Below, piece by piece: positions 16,631-24,862 of a stretch of DNA of 64,000 nucleotides. How positions within the stretch are numbered: the first letter of the stretch is position 1; every line of letters begins with the position of its first letter. Under the pieces are notes generated by a model. The model saw only the letters and a program-made list of their open reading frames with translations, was not told the origin of the DNA and ran no database searches. Position numbers and translations under genes: made by a program. This DNA is from DATHZQ01 sp965216945. Its GTDB lineage: Bacteria; Actinomycetota; Acidimicrobiia; Spongiisociales; UBA5794. The stretch is taken from positions 3,782,001-3,846,000 of the forward strand of contig CBDCGU010000003.1 in the NCBI GenBank assembly GCA_965216945.1. The letters run 5' to 3'.

Positions 16631-16643
16631 TGAAATCGTTTCA
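16631..16643 (+). promoter_or_regulatory. Putative TetR operator upstream of crotonase-tetR operon
   Basis: TGAAA-TCG-TTTCA is a perfect 5-bp dyad with a 3-bp spacer, 36 bp before the crotonase ATG. GTTACAAAACA lies immediately upstream. Its position and symmetry suit autoregulation by the TetR protein encoded second in this operon. Confidence 0.5.
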
Positions 16644-16679
16644 GGTATGGTCGACGGCGGGCGACATTGCGGAGGACCC

Positions 16680-17573
16680 ATGAACTATGCAACGGTGCTG
16701 TACGACGTCGACGGTGTTATCGCCACCGTCACTCTGAATCGGCCGGAGAGACTCAACACGATCGTGCCCCCGATGCCCGACGAGTTCGAGCATGCCATCC
16801 GCCGAGCGACGGTCGACGATGCGGTGAAGGTCATCATCGTGCGCGGCGCCGGCCGGGCTTTCTGCGGTGGGTACGACTTCGGGTCCGGATTCCATCATTG
16901 GGACGCGCACATCACCACCGACGGGAACTGGGACCCCGGCAAGGACTTCGCTTGGGCGACCGATCGCCTGGTCGCACCGACGCAGAAGTTCATGAGCATG
17001 TGGCATAGCCACAAGCCCGTCATCGTTCAGGTCCATGGCTGGTGCGTGGGCGGGGCGAGCGACACAGCGCTCTGCGGCGACCTGGTCATCGCCGCCGAGG
17101 ATGCCCGGATCGGGACTCCGTATTCGCGGATGTGGGGCTCCTACCTGTCCGGGATGTGGCTCTACCGGCTCGGGCTCACCAAGGCCAAGGAGTATGCCCT
17201 CACCGGCAAGCCGCTGTCTGGTCGCGAGGCCGCCGATATCGGGCTGATCAACGAAGCCGTGCCCTCCGATCAACTGGAGGAGACTGTGCGGCGGCGCGCC
17301 GAGCAACTCGCCTCGATTCCGGGTTCGCAGCTGGCAGCGATGAAGCTCGTGGTGAACCATGCCTTCGAGAACATGGGCATCTCGAGCACCCAGGTCCTGG
17401 GACCGATCCTCGACGGGTTGATGCGGAACACACCGGACGCTCTGGAGTTCATCGATCGAGCACAGAACGAGGGTGTACGGGCGGTGATCGAAGCCCGCGA
17501 CGGGCCGTTCGGTGACTACAGCCAGGCACCTGTCGATCAGCAGCCGGATCCTTCGCACGTGATCGTGCCATGA
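16680..17573 (+). CDS. Enoyl-CoA hydratase/isomerase (crotonase) family protein
   Basis: A 297-residue crotonase. It starts with the N-terminal strand pair (VIATVTLNRPERLN), has the oxyanion-hole loop GAGRAFCGGYDFGSGF, the second oxyanion segment KPVIVQVHGWCVGGASDTALCGDLVIAAEDA, and RIGTPYSRMWG in the region that carries the catalytic Glu in hydratases. The usual catalytic Glu pair is not obvious, so the CoA reaction is uncertain. The ATG follows GGAGGACCCA. It overlaps by four bases with tetR, forming a coupled operon under an apparent TetR operator. Role in fatty-acid or aromatic acyl-CoA turnover is inferred. Confidence 0.9.
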   Translation: MNYATVLYDVDGVIATVTLNRPERLNTIVPPMPDEFEHAIRRATVDDAVKVIIVRGAGRAFCGGYDFGSGFHHWDAHITTDGNWDPGKDFAWATDRLVAPTQKFMSMWHSHKPVIVQVHGWCVGGASDTALCGDLVIAAEDARIGTPYSRMWGSYLSGMWLYRLGLTKAKEYALTGKPLSGREAADIGLINEAVPSDQLEETVRRRAEQLASIPGSQLAAMKLVVNHAFENMGISSTQVLGPILDGLMRNTPDALEFIDRAQNEGVRAVIEARDGPFGDYSQAPVDQQPDPSHVIVP

Positions 17574-18202
17574 CCGCCAGACCCGATCGGCTGACGACGA
17601 AAGGCCTCCAGACACGGACTCGCCTGCTCGAAGCCGCCGAACATGAGATGCTCGAGCATGGCCGGATCGAGGTGACGAGGGTCGCCGAGAGAGCCGGCGC
17701 CTCGCTCGGCCTCCTCTACCGGTATTTCGCCGGCAAGGACGCTCTGGTCACCGCCGTCGTCGACCGATTCTACGACCGCTACGAAGAAGCCGTGTTCTCA
17801 ACACCCGCCCCGGACGGTGCCAGATGGCTGGATCACGAGTTCGAACGCATCGAAGCCGAAGTGGGGTTCCTGTTTGCAGAGCCGCTGAGCCGCCGAATCG
17901 TTGGCGGCACCCCCGCCGAGCCAGCCACCGCCCTTGCCGACGCCCAGCGCCTCAGCAGCCATATCGACATGGCGGCTCGCAACATCGAACACGGCCGCCG
18001 CCGCGGCGAGATCGGGGTGTCGGTGGATCCCCGACTCGCCGCAGCGGCCATCATCGGCGGCTTGCGGTCGTGCCTGGCGGTGGCTCTAGCCGGCGAGTCC
18101 GCACCGAGCGCCGAGCAGGTGGTGGACACGGTGAGGCGGATTTCGACATCGATCATCACCGAGCCGTCGCCGGCAGAGGCCCGAGCGACAACGACACAGT
18201 GA
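17570..18202 (+). CDS. TetR-family transcriptional regulator
   Basis: A 210-residue TetR protein with the N-terminal HTH (TRTRLLEAAEHEMLEHG, VTRVAERAGASLGLLYRYFAGKDALV). The C-terminal domain is of the general ligand-binding type with RNIEHGRRRGEIGVSVDPRLAAAAIIGGL. Its ATG overlaps the stop of the crotonase gene (ATGA), so it is translated from the same mRNA. It likely senses an acyl-CoA and represses its own operon at the TGAAA/TTTCA dyad. Confidence 0.92.
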   Translation: MTARPDRLTTKGLQTRTRLLEAAEHEMLEHGRIEVTRVAERAGASLGLLYRYFAGKDALVTAVVDRFYDRYEEAVFSTPAPDGARWLDHEFERIEAEVGFLFAEPLSRRIVGGTPAEPATALADAQRLSSHIDMAARNIEHGRRRGEIGVSVDPRLAAAAIIGGLRSCLAVALAGESAPSAEQVVDTVRRISTSIITEPSPAEARATTTQ

Positions 18203-18361
18203 GTTCCCGGCCCGCCTGGCTGCGGGGGTCATGTCGGGGTGACCCTGCGAGCGCCATGCCACCGACGCCGCGTTCCCCGGCATCGAGACCCTGCTGCTCG
18301 AGAACGACTTCTCCGGTTCTACCGGCTCATCCCGTAGACGTATAGGGAACAGAACGGAGCC

Positions 18362-18649
18362 ATGCCGGCAAGGAGCGGTACGGCACGGCCTGCTGCGCCG
18401 TCCTTGGCCGAGATCGTGAGAATCCTCCGACCCGACGGTATCGCCCGGTCGGCCGAGCACGTCGCGACCCGTCCCGCCTCCCCCAGCGAGCTGATCGAGC
18501 GACTGCGCGAGGTCGACACCGCCTGCGCACCGATCGATATTCTGGAGATCGTCACGGGGAACGACGCCGTGGCGGTGCTGACGACCTTCGCTCTGCCGGA
18601 GGGCGCTCTGCTCCACTTTGCGCAATGGTTCTGGGTCGCGGATGCATGA
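18362..18649 (+). CDS. Small protein, possible NTF2-like fragment
   Basis: A 95-residue ORF with ACGGAG before its ATG. The C-terminal part (IDILEIVTGNDAVAVLTTFALPEGALLHFAQWFWV) resembles the last strands of a SnoaL/NTF2 fold, but the first helices are not convincing. In the other frame upstream, HATDAAFPGIETLLLENDF also looks protein-like, so this may be the tail of a frameshifted gene. Treat it as a low-confidence gene or remnant. Confidence 0.4.
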   Translation: MPARSGTARPAAPSLAEIVRILRPDGIARSAEHVATRPASPSELIERLREVDTACAPIDILEIVTGNDAVAVLTTFALPEGALLHFAQWFWVADA

Positions 18650-18724
18650 CCACCCGTAGCCGGGTCATCTACGACCCCAGGCCCATTCTCGAGATATAGC
18701 CAGCCGCCGACGACGGGAGGCACG

Positions 18725-19087
18725 ATGCCGGCGAAGCCTGACGAGGTGCCATCGGAGCTGATCGAGCTCTATCGCGCCGCCATCGAGACCCAGCCTGACA
18801 TCGAGTTGAAGGGTGGCAAGAAGCTGCCGCACACCTCGACGAACGGCTACATGTACAGCTCCCTGACGAAGGACGGCCGCATGGGCATCCGCCTGTCGGC
18901 CAGCGACCGCGAGGCCTTCATTGCCAAGCATGATGCCAAGCCATTCGTGAACTATGGCGCCAACATCGCCGAGCACGTCGAGGTGCCGGAGGAACTGCTC
19001 CACCGGCCCAAAGAACTCGGGGAGTACCTGGCCAGGAGTCGCGCGTACACGGACAGCCTTCCGGCGAGGAAGAGCAAGGGGAAGTAG
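18725..19087 (+). CDS. TfoX N-terminal-like protein
   Basis: A 120-residue protein with a GGGAGG ribosome site. It matches TfoX/Sxy N-terminal-like proteins: KLPHTSTNGYMYSSLTKDGRMGIRLSA, then PFVNYGANIAEHVEVPEELL and a Lys-rich tail. Despite the name of the family, such stand-alone proteins outside proteobacteria have no proven role in competence. A second TfoX-like gene is at 28804-29145. Confidence 0.75.
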   Translation: MPAKPDEVPSELIELYRAAIETQPDIELKGGKKLPHTSTNGYMYSSLTKDGRMGIRLSASDREAFIAKHDAKPFVNYGANIAEHVEVPEELLHRPKELGEYLARSRAYTDSLPARKSKGK

Positions 19088-19144
19088 CGGCGCTCCCCGG
19101 CCCCCCGGGCCCCGATCGCCGGGCCCGCACACACCATTCGATCA

Positions 19145-19399
19145 GCGCTTACAGGCCTCGCCCGAGTTCATGCGGAGGTCGACCGCCCTGGCAAGGCGGC
19201 GGTACTGCTCGGCTTCGTCGAGGAGCTCAGCCGGAACCTCGACGTCCCCGTCTCGGATCGGGCTCTCGAGAAACGGGAAGCGGAGCGCTCGGACCTGCGC
19301 CGGCTACTCGGCAACGAGTTTGACGCTCTCTGGGAGCGGGGTCGAAACATGACGATCGACGAAGCGACCGACATGGCCCTGACAGCGACAGATCAGTGA
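19145..19399 (+). pseudogene. C-terminal tail of a LuxR-type ATPase/TPR regulator
   Basis: An open frame with no start codon reads KAAVLLGFVEELSRNLDVPV, then LRRLLGNEFDALWERGRNMTIDEATDMAL and stops at 19399. This is the characteristic end of large actinobacterial LuxR or BTAD-ATPase regulators (pattern AARLLGAAEALRE through AWAEGRALSLEEAVALAL). The preceding ~700 residues and the expected LuxR HTH are missing. It is a deletion remnant, bounded upstream by the TfoX-like gene in the same frame. Confidence 0.65.
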
Positions 19400-19416
19400 C
19401 GCGCATCTCTTGTGCG

Positions 19417-20571
19417 TCAGGCACTCACGGCGGTTCTCGCCAGCTCCTCACCCAGCCAGAGTGGACGTTCTCCGCTGGGCGTGATGGCAACCGGCACGAT
19501 CCGTTCGTTGGCCGACAGCTGCTCGGCGCCGGCGGCGAGGGTCTCCGGCTCCCCGAGGACGAACCACCGGGAGATGCCAGGGAACCGGCCGGCTTCGCGT
19601 GTCGTCACCTGCAGTGGCTTGTCGCCCGGTTCCAACCACGCGGACACCACCAACGCATCGTCGATCGTGTGAATGACGGGAGTATCCGACAACATTCTTC
19701 GGACGGCCGGGTTGCGGAGATCCATGAACATGTGCATGTGGTGGGTGGCTGGCTCACGAGTCAGGATTCCCCCCCACTTCGCCTTGAACCACACCGGACC
19801 CTTTCCGAGGAAAGGCAGTGACCGCCCCAGCGTGGCAGTGTCGCTGCCCAACTCTGCGGCTCGCTCGAGGCTGCGGATGATGAGCGCCGCGACCACGCGT
19901 TTGTTGCGTATCGTGACGTCTGCGTCCCGGATGCCAAGGCTTCTCAGCGCATAGACCGATTCGTTCGGGATGTTGAAGAGCCCGGCGACCCAAACCCCGT
20001 CGATGTCTGCGCAGATCAGTTCGCCGCCACGTTGCAACCGGTCCATCATCTCGCCGAGCGAGGCAGCCTTGCCGTCCATGGGGAACTGGCGCGTTACCAG
20101 CGGGGCGTGGTGGCGGTCGTGGAACTCTCGGATTGCCTCGGGATCGCGGGTGACCCTGTAGCTGAAGTTCGCTCGGCGAATGCGCCGGAAGTCCTCGCGC
20201 GTGGTGGAGGTCAGGAGCTGCGGCCGCACGTCCTCCGGATCGGCAGGCAATTCCACGTGGATGTCCACCAGCGCGGGCACTGCAACGGCGCGTTGCACGA
20301 GGTCTGCAAGCCCCCCGTCCATCTCGTGGATCCGCAGGATCGGTAGTCCACCATCTTCGACGACATGCTCGATCCGGCTGGGAACTCGGTGCCGCCACAC
20401 GCGGCCGTTGGGGCCGCCCTCCACGTCGTCTCCACAGAAGAAGGCGGCAATGCTCGGCGCACGCAGCTCGAAACCGGCGAACCATGCCCTACCGGCGCTG
20501 CCCTCATAGGACGCACTGCGCAGTAGCTGGCGGCGGAGGATGGCACGACCTGCTTTGGACGCCCGGTTCAT
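19417..20571 (-). CDS. GNAT-like (BioF2/FemAB-type fold) hypothetical protein
   Basis: A 384-residue protein. The N-terminal ~120 residues show no recognised domain. From ~125 (DFRRIRRANFSYRVTRDPEA) to ~260 it resembles the acetyltransferase-like half of FemAB/CelD-type proteins, with REFHDRHHAPLV and GGELICADIDGVWVAGLF followed by KRVVAALIIRSLERA. The last 90 residues (PVIHTIDDALVVSAWLEPGD) are uncharacterised. Such proteins transfer amino-acyl or acyl groups in envelope metabolism; the donor here is unknown. It is a single gene on its strand. Confidence 0.6.
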   Translation of the reverse strand: MNRASKAGRAILRRQLLRSASYEGSAGRAWFAGFELRAPSIAAFFCGDDVEGGPNGRVWRHRVPSRIEHVVEDGGLPILRIHEMDGGLADLVQRAVAVPALVDIHVELPADPEDVRPQLLTSTTREDFRRIRRANFSYRVTRDPEAIREFHDRHHAPLVTRQFPMDGKAASLGEMMDRLQRGGELICADIDGVWVAGLFNIPNESVYALRSLGIRDADVTIRNKRVVAALIIRSLERAAELGSDTATLGRSLPFLGKGPVWFKAKWGGILTREPATHHMHMFMDLRNPAVRRMLSDTPVIHTIDDALVVSAWLEPGDKPLQVTTREAGRFPGISRWFVLGEPETLAAGAEQLSANERIVPVAITPSGERPLWLGEELARTAVSA

Positions 20572-20758
20572 CGTCCGGCATGCTTCCTGCTGACCCGCCT
20601 GCGTAGATCATGGTCTGCGAGCCCATTCGTTCGAAATGCAACCGGCGCCAAAGCTGAGTCCCCCTGTCTCGACCGATGCGACCGTCCGCTGGCGGAGCAT
20701 CGGACCGGGCGCGGTCCCCACGCTAGTGCCTCAGCCGCGGGCGCCTGCCGCCTCGGCC

Positions 20759-20803
20759 ATGGCTCGACCGAAACCGCTGTGTCGCCATCACGTCGCTTCG
20801 TGA
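20759..20803 (+). CDS. Possible leader peptide of the erm attenuator (14 aa)
   Basis: ATG to TGA encodes MARPKPLCRHHVAS. The last codons run through segments 1 and 2 of the leader hairpin (20785-20806), which is where a macrolide-stalled ribosome would need to sit to open it. No ribosome site is visible, and the peptide lacks the IFVI- or RLR-type stall motif of well-studied leaders, so translation is inference from position. Confidence 0.4.
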   Translation: MARPKPLCRHHVAS

Positions 20804-20840
20804 TGGGTACCATCACCGACATGATGGTTACGGTGATGGT
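20785..20840 (+). promoter_or_regulatory. erm leader: four alternately pairing segments (attenuator)
   Basis: Segment 1 CCATCACG (20785-20792) pairs perfectly with segment 2 CGTGATGG (20799-20806). Segment 3 ACCATCACCG (20809-20818) pairs perfectly over 10 bp with segment 4 CGGTGATGGT (20831-20840), which ends 2 nt before the erm GTG. Segments 2 and 3 can instead pair (GTGATGG/CCATCAC, 3-nt loop). The 1:2 + 3:4 fold would hide the start; a 2:3 fold would expose it. This is the logic of ermC-type translational attenuation. Confidence 0.6.
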
Positions 20841-20842
20841 TC

Positions 20843-21529
20843 GTGTCCGCCAAGCGAAGGCGGACCCCACGCGATGTGCGGCGGCAGCAGCTCGGCCAGA
20901 ACTTCCTGACCGATGCGGGCGTCGTTCGCCTACTCGTTGATGCGTTCGAGATCGAATCCGATCAACTGATCGTCGAAATCGGAGCCGGACGGGGCGCCTT
21001 GACGATTCCTCTCGCTCGGGCCGGTGCGCGAGTGGTGGCGATCGAGGTCGATCCGGTGTGGTCGCGCGGTCTCGAGCACATGGTGCGGAGGGAGGATGTC
21101 GAGGACCGGGTCACGGTGGTCTGCGCCGACTTCAGATCGTGGCAGCTGCCCGGAGGGGGCTATCGCGTCGTCGGCAATCTTCCGTTTGCGCTCACCACTG
21201 CCCTTCTTGCGAGATTGCTGGACGATCCGAGCAGCGGGCCGCAACGAGCCGACCTGCTCGTCCAGTACGAGGTCGCACGAAAACGCTCGGCCTCCCCTCC
21301 CCAAACCCTGCGGTCGGCCGCTTGGGCTCCCTGGTGGACATTTCACCTGGGTCCGAGGGTGCCACGCACGGCGTTCCGTCCGGTCCCGAGAGTCGACGCC
21401 GCCCTCCTGACTGTGCGCCGCCGCGAACCGGGTGTGCTGCCCGAGTGGATGGCTCCTCAGCTGCGTGAGCTGCTCCGTCCCGGCTGGACTCCTCCGGCGC
21501 GGTCCGGGTCATCAGCCGGGAACGGATGA
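20843..21529 (+). CDS. erm: Erm-type 23S rRNA adenine-N6 methyltransferase
   Basis: A 228-residue Erm/KsgA-family enzyme, predicted to methylate A2058 of 23S rRNA and so block macrolides, lincosamides and streptogramin B. Visible motifs are QLGQNFLTDAGVV, IVEIGAGRGALTIPLARAGA (SAM motif I), VVAIEVDP, motif IV NLPFALTTALLARLL (N-L-P-F, typical of Erm against N-L/I-P-Y of KsgA) and VPRTAFRPVPRVDAALLTV. The C-terminus is short, ending about 30 residues after the last motif, against 240-270 residues for most Erm proteins, but catalytic motifs are complete. It starts at GTG 20843 just behind a hairpin and has no clear ribosome site. Confidence 0.88.
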   Translation: MSAKRRRTPRDVRRQQLGQNFLTDAGVVRLLVDAFEIESDQLIVEIGAGRGALTIPLARAGARVVAIEVDPVWSRGLEHMVRREDVEDRVTVVCADFRSWQLPGGGYRVVGNLPFALTTALLARLLDDPSSGPQRADLLVQYEVARKRSASPPQTLRSAAWAPWWTFHLGPRVPRTAFRPVPRVDAALLTVRRREPGVLPEWMAPQLRELLRPGWTPPARSGSSAGNG

Positions 21530-21599
21530 TATGGGGCACGATTGCCCCGCCCAGCCCTGCTCCGCACCACCCGACACGGCTGCCAGCTCTGAGCTTTGA

Positions 21600-22604
21600 T
21601 CAGTGGCCGGCGGGTGTCCTGACAGCAAGGAATTCGGAGATCTCGCTGTGGACTCGCTGCGATTGACCCAGCATGAGGTGGCCGCCCGAGGCGAGCGTCA
21701 CGAGCCGAGCACGTGGGATACGCCGGGCCGCCTCCGCCGCAGCATCGTACGATGCGAGCGGGTCGTCCTCGGCATGGACGAGCAATGTCGGGACAGTCAG
21801 CGACTCGAGGGGGTAGGTGTCGATCTCGGGGTTGCCGACGAAGGCATCGAAGATGGCGCCGGCGACCCGTGGGCCGATCGGGAAGATGCTCTGGGTCATC
21901 TCGGCCACGGTTTGGCGTTCCAAGTCGTCGCGCGGAAAGCCTGTTGGCACGCCCATGAGTTGGTTGAACATCGGTCGGGCGAATGCCTCCAGCGCCCACA
22001 TCGCCGGATCCGAATAGAACAGCCGCGCCCAGCCCGGCGGGGCAGACGCCGTTGGGCTCCCGGGGAAGTTCCCCGAAGTAATCACCAGGTGACCGACCCG
22101 TTCGGGATGGCGAAGAGCAAGTTGCACTGCCGCGCCGGTGCCGGCCGAGATGCCGATCACGTCGACTTCGTCGAACTCGAGCTGGTCGAGCAAGACGACA
22201 AAGGCGTCGGCCTGATCGGCGACGGTCGCCCTGTCGGGCAGTCTCGACCCGAGATATCCAAATCGAGATGGTGCGATCACACGCCGGTCGGTAACCGTGT
22301 CTCGGACGGACAAGAGACCCCCGTCGCATCCGTGAAAGATACCGTGGCTCACCAGCAGGGCCGCACCGGACCCTGTCTCCGCATACTGCAGACTTCCGAA
22401 GCCAGTCGCGATCGAGCGGGATTCGACGGTGCGGAGCCGTTCCCCCGCTCGGGCCAGATGCCGTCGATAGCGCCGCACGATGCTGACCGATGCGAGCATG
22501 GCCCCAGCAGCGGCGGTTGCGTACATGAGACGAGTAGCCATCGCACCAGCCTGTCGTGACATCCGTACGGTTCCTAGGGTCGAAAGAGACATCTCATCGG
22601 ACAT
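21600..22604 (-). CDS. Membrane-anchored alpha/beta hydrolase
   Basis: A 334-residue hydrolase. An N-terminal hydrophobic segment (MYATAAAGAMLASVSIV) probably anchors it to the membrane. The hydrolase domain has ALLVSHGIFHGCDGG, APSRFGYLGS, the nucleophile elbow DVIGISAGTGAAVQLAL (Ser in GISAG), TLLVHAEDDPLASYD with the acid and TLASGGHLMLG with the His. GAGGA just before the ATG at 22604 supports that start; ATGs at 22562 and 22541 are alternatives that keep the anchor. Substrate unknown. Confidence 0.85.
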   Translation of the reverse strand: MSDEMSLSTLGTVRMSRQAGAMATRLMYATAAAGAMLASVSIVRRYRRHLARAGERLRTVESRSIATGFGSLQYAETGSGAALLVSHGIFHGCDGGLLSVRDTVTDRRVIAPSRFGYLGSRLPDRATVADQADAFVVLLDQLEFDEVDVIGISAGTGAAVQLALRHPERVGHLVITSGNFPGSPTASAPPGWARLFYSDPAMWALEAFARPMFNQLMGVPTGFPRDDLERQTVAEMTQSIFPIGPRVAGAIFDAFVGNPEIDTYPLESLTVPTLLVHAEDDPLASYDAAAEAARRIPRARLVTLASGGHLMLGQSQRVHSEISEFLAVRTPAGH

Positions 22605-22766
22605 CTGTCCTCAGCACCGGCTCGGTAACCTCGCCGCTTCTTCCGTCGCAGCAGACTCGTCATTGCCGCCGACCCGGTATTGTTGAGATGCCGGTCCTGC
22701 GGGCCGTCTGGGCACTGGGCCCAGGTCGAGCCGGCCATCGCTTTCCGCACGGCAAGGAGTCGTGCC

Positions 22767-23189
22767 ATGAGCATTGGATTGGTAGTCGCCGGCATGGTGG
22801 GCCTGGGAATCGCGGTCCAGGTTGCAGTACTCGGTCGATCGTCGGCAACCGTGAACCCGCTCTCCGTATCGCTCGCCTTGCAGGTGGCCGGAGTCATCGG
22901 CGGTGCGGTCTGGGCGACCGTTCGCACCGAATGGCACGCCGTGATCGGCGCGGTGGCTCACTGGTGGTGGATCCCACTCGGAGTCGGAGGCTGGGTGGTC
23001 GTCGCCGCACTTGGCCATGCGTCGAGCCGAATCGGTGTTGCGGCCACGCTTGCGGTGTCGGTAGGCGCACAGATCGTCGTGGGCCTCACCATCGATACCG
23101 CCCTCGGCGCCCGCACGCTGAACGTCGTATCGATCGTTGGCGCCTGTTTGATCGTCGCCGGTGTCACAGCGGTGGCCACCGCATCCTGA
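22767..23189 (+). CDS. Small DMT/YdcZ (DUF606)-like membrane protein
   Basis: A 140-residue protein with a good AAGGAG site and four or five transmembrane helices (LVVAGMVGLGIAVQVAVLG, SVSLALQVAGVIGGAVWAT, WIPLGVGGWVVVAALGH, ATLAVSVGAQIVVGL, VVSIVGACLIVAGVTAV). The layout matches DUF606/YdcZ half-size DMT transporters, which usually pair as two genes; here a single copy is seen. Substrate unknown. It converges with the ArsR-type gene at 23204. Confidence 0.75.
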   Translation: MSIGLVVAGMVGLGIAVQVAVLGRSSATVNPLSVSLALQVAGVIGGAVWATVRTEWHAVIGAVAHWWWIPLGVGGWVVVAALGHASSRIGVAATLAVSVGAQIVVGLTIDTALGARTLNVVSIVGACLIVAGVTAVATAS

Positions 23190-23203
23190 TCCGCCACCCG
23201 CCT

Positions 23204-23749
23204 TCACTCGCTGTCGTCGCTGCCGAGCAGCGAGTCGGCAGTCGGGAGCACGATCAGCGTCACCATTCGCCTGGTCGCTGGTCCCGTGCGGAAGTCTTCC
23301 ACGACTGCACGTAGGCGAGTCATGAACTCGGGGAATCGGTCCGCATCGAGGTGGATCGGAACCTGGGCAAACGTCACCCGGTCGGAGACCGGATCGGTCG
23401 CCCCCTGCTGATAGCGATCCCAGTCGCCGAGCAGCGATCCGATGAGAGCCGTGAAGTAGCGGGACAGGTCGGCCATCGAAATGTCGGTCGCATCCTCCAT
23501 CGACAGACGAGCCGAGCCTTCGACAAGTCGGTAGCTGCGCTTCACGCCACCACGCGACGGGCGCTCGGCGACCACCTCAACCGCGCCATCCGCGGTGAGA
23601 CGCCTCAGGTGGCGGTAGATCGATGACTTCGGGACCTCGCTCACGGCAGCATCCAATTCATCCACGGTCATCGTTCTTCCCGCCAGCGCTTGTGCGATCC
23701 GCAGGCGCGCCGGATGCAACAACGACTCGACGACAACGGTTGGGCCCAT
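23204..23749 (-). CDS. ArsR-like winged-helix regulator
   Basis: A 181-residue regulator. Residues ~5-80 form the winged helix (VVESLLHPARLRIAQALAG, MTVDELDAAVSEVPKSSIYRHLRRLTADGAVEV, GGVKRSYRLVEG). The remainder is helical, with DLSRYFTALIGSLLGDWDRY resembling the effector part of YdfH/PadR-like helical regulators. ATG at 23749 follows GGAG. It is divergent from a tandem GNAT gene, with a 22-bp AT-rich palindrome in between, so it probably controls that gene. Confidence 0.85.
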   Translation of the reverse strand: MGPTVVVESLLHPARLRIAQALAGRTMTVDELDAAVSEVPKSSIYRHLRRLTADGAVEVVAERPSRGGVKRSYRLVEGSARLSMEDATDISMADLSRYFTALIGSLLGDWDRYQQGATDPVSDRVTFAQVPIHLDADRFPEFMTRLRAVVEDFRTGPATRRMVTLIVLPTADSLLGSDDSE

Positions 23750-23778
23750 CTGAACTCCACGGAGGCGATTAGTATTAC

Positions 23779-23800
23779 TATCGATATTAATATATAGATA
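23779..23800 (+). promoter_or_regulatory. Operator-like AT palindrome between regulator and GNAT gene
   Basis: TATCGATATTAATATATAGATA is a 22-bp imperfect palindrome (outer TATC/GATA and inner ATAT/ATAT match). It lies 18 bp before the GNAT ATG and 30 bp from the regulator ATG, in an otherwise GC-rich genome, and most likely carries both promoters and the regulator's binding site. Confidence 0.5.
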
Positions 23801-23817
23801 ATCCGAGAGGAACAACC

Positions 23818-24825
23818 ATGTGCAACCCATCAGCTCCGGCCGGCTACTGGGCGTCGACTGCCGAGGAATCCAGGCTCGACGAGATCGCATCCCACTTCAC
23901 CGACGTTCAACGTCACCAATCAGGCAGGCCCCTCGTCGCTCACGACGACCTGGTCACCTTCCTCGGCGCGCCCCACATCGATCTGTCGGCGGACGTCATC
24001 CTGGTTCACGACGCCGAAGGCGATCTGGTGGGACAGGAGATCGTCTCGAGTGTCCCGCCCCATGTGAGCCCCGATCTGTTTGGAGTGGTTTCGCCGGACC
24101 ACACCGGTGCGGGTATCGGTACCGTACTTCTCGACTGGGCGGAGCAACGTGTTGTCAGGCGCATGGCTGCGGCACCGGATGGAGCACGGGTTGTGCTGAA
24201 TGTCTTCTGCGATGCCTCCCATCAGCCTTCGGTCGATCTCTTCGAGTCAGCGGGATACGTGGCGAACCGCTTCGCCATCAAGATGGAGATCGATCTCAAC
24301 GAGGTCGAGCTACCGCCGGCACCCCTGCCGGCCGGACTCGAACTGAGGACGTTTCGGCCAGGCAGGGATGACCGAGCCGCCTACGTGGCGATGACCGACT
24401 CGTTCCGCGACCACTATGCCCACATCGACACTCCCCTCGAAGAAGGCGTCGCCCGCCTCCAGCACTCGATGACTCGACCCGGCTACGACCCCTCGCTGTG
24501 GTGGCAGGTGTATGACGGTGACGAGATCGTCGCCAACTGTTGGTGCGACCCAGAACACGAGGGCGACACCCGGGTCGGCTACATCTCGAGCCTCGGGGTC
24601 CGCCGGCCCTGGCGTGGTCGCGGCATCGCGCGGTCGCTTCTCAGCCACGCATTTCGCGTGTTCGCCGCGCGGGGCAAACGCGGGGTGGCGCTCGATGTCG
24701 ACGCCGACAGCCTCACCGGTGCGACCCACCTCTACAGATCGGTGGGTATGCGAGAGACCTTCCGCGCCGCAGTGTACGAAAAGGAGATCCGCTCGGGCGT
24801 CGACCTGGCTACTCGCTCCCTGTGA
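23818..24825 (+). CDS. Tandem-GNAT acetyltransferase
   Basis: A 335-residue protein with two GNAT domains, as in mycothiol synthase (MshD). The first (to ~165) has SPDHTGAGIGTVLLDWAEQR; the second (from ~175) has SSLGVRRPWRGRGIARSLLSHAF with a full R-G-R-G-I-A loop and GATHLYRSVGMRETFRAAVYEKE. Overall length (MshD ~310) and C-terminal layout are close, but an MshD assignment needs comparison with the bona fide msh genes, so I leave it unnamed. It is controlled from a region shared with an ArsR-like gene. Confidence 0.82.
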   Translation: MCNPSAPAGYWASTAEESRLDEIASHFTDVQRHQSGRPLVAHDDLVTFLGAPHIDLSADVILVHDAEGDLVGQEIVSSVPPHVSPDLFGVVSPDHTGAGIGTVLLDWAEQRVVRRMAAAPDGARVVLNVFCDASHQPSVDLFESAGYVANRFAIKMEIDLNEVELPPAPLPAGLELRTFRPGRDDRAAYVAMTDSFRDHYAHIDTPLEEGVARLQHSMTRPGYDPSLWWQVYDGDEIVANCWCDPEHEGDTRVGYISSLGVRRPWRGRGIARSLLSHAFRVFAARGKRGVALDVDADSLTGATHLYRSVGMRETFRAAVYEKEIRSGVDLATRSL

Positions 24826-24862
24826 GCGGCGAGGACCTCCGGCCGCCGCTTTCGGCTCATCG

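Noticed and set aside
23818..24825. Assignment of the tandem GNAT as mycothiol synthase MshD
   Set aside because: Length and layout fit, but many tandem GNATs share these; no other msh gene is in the window.
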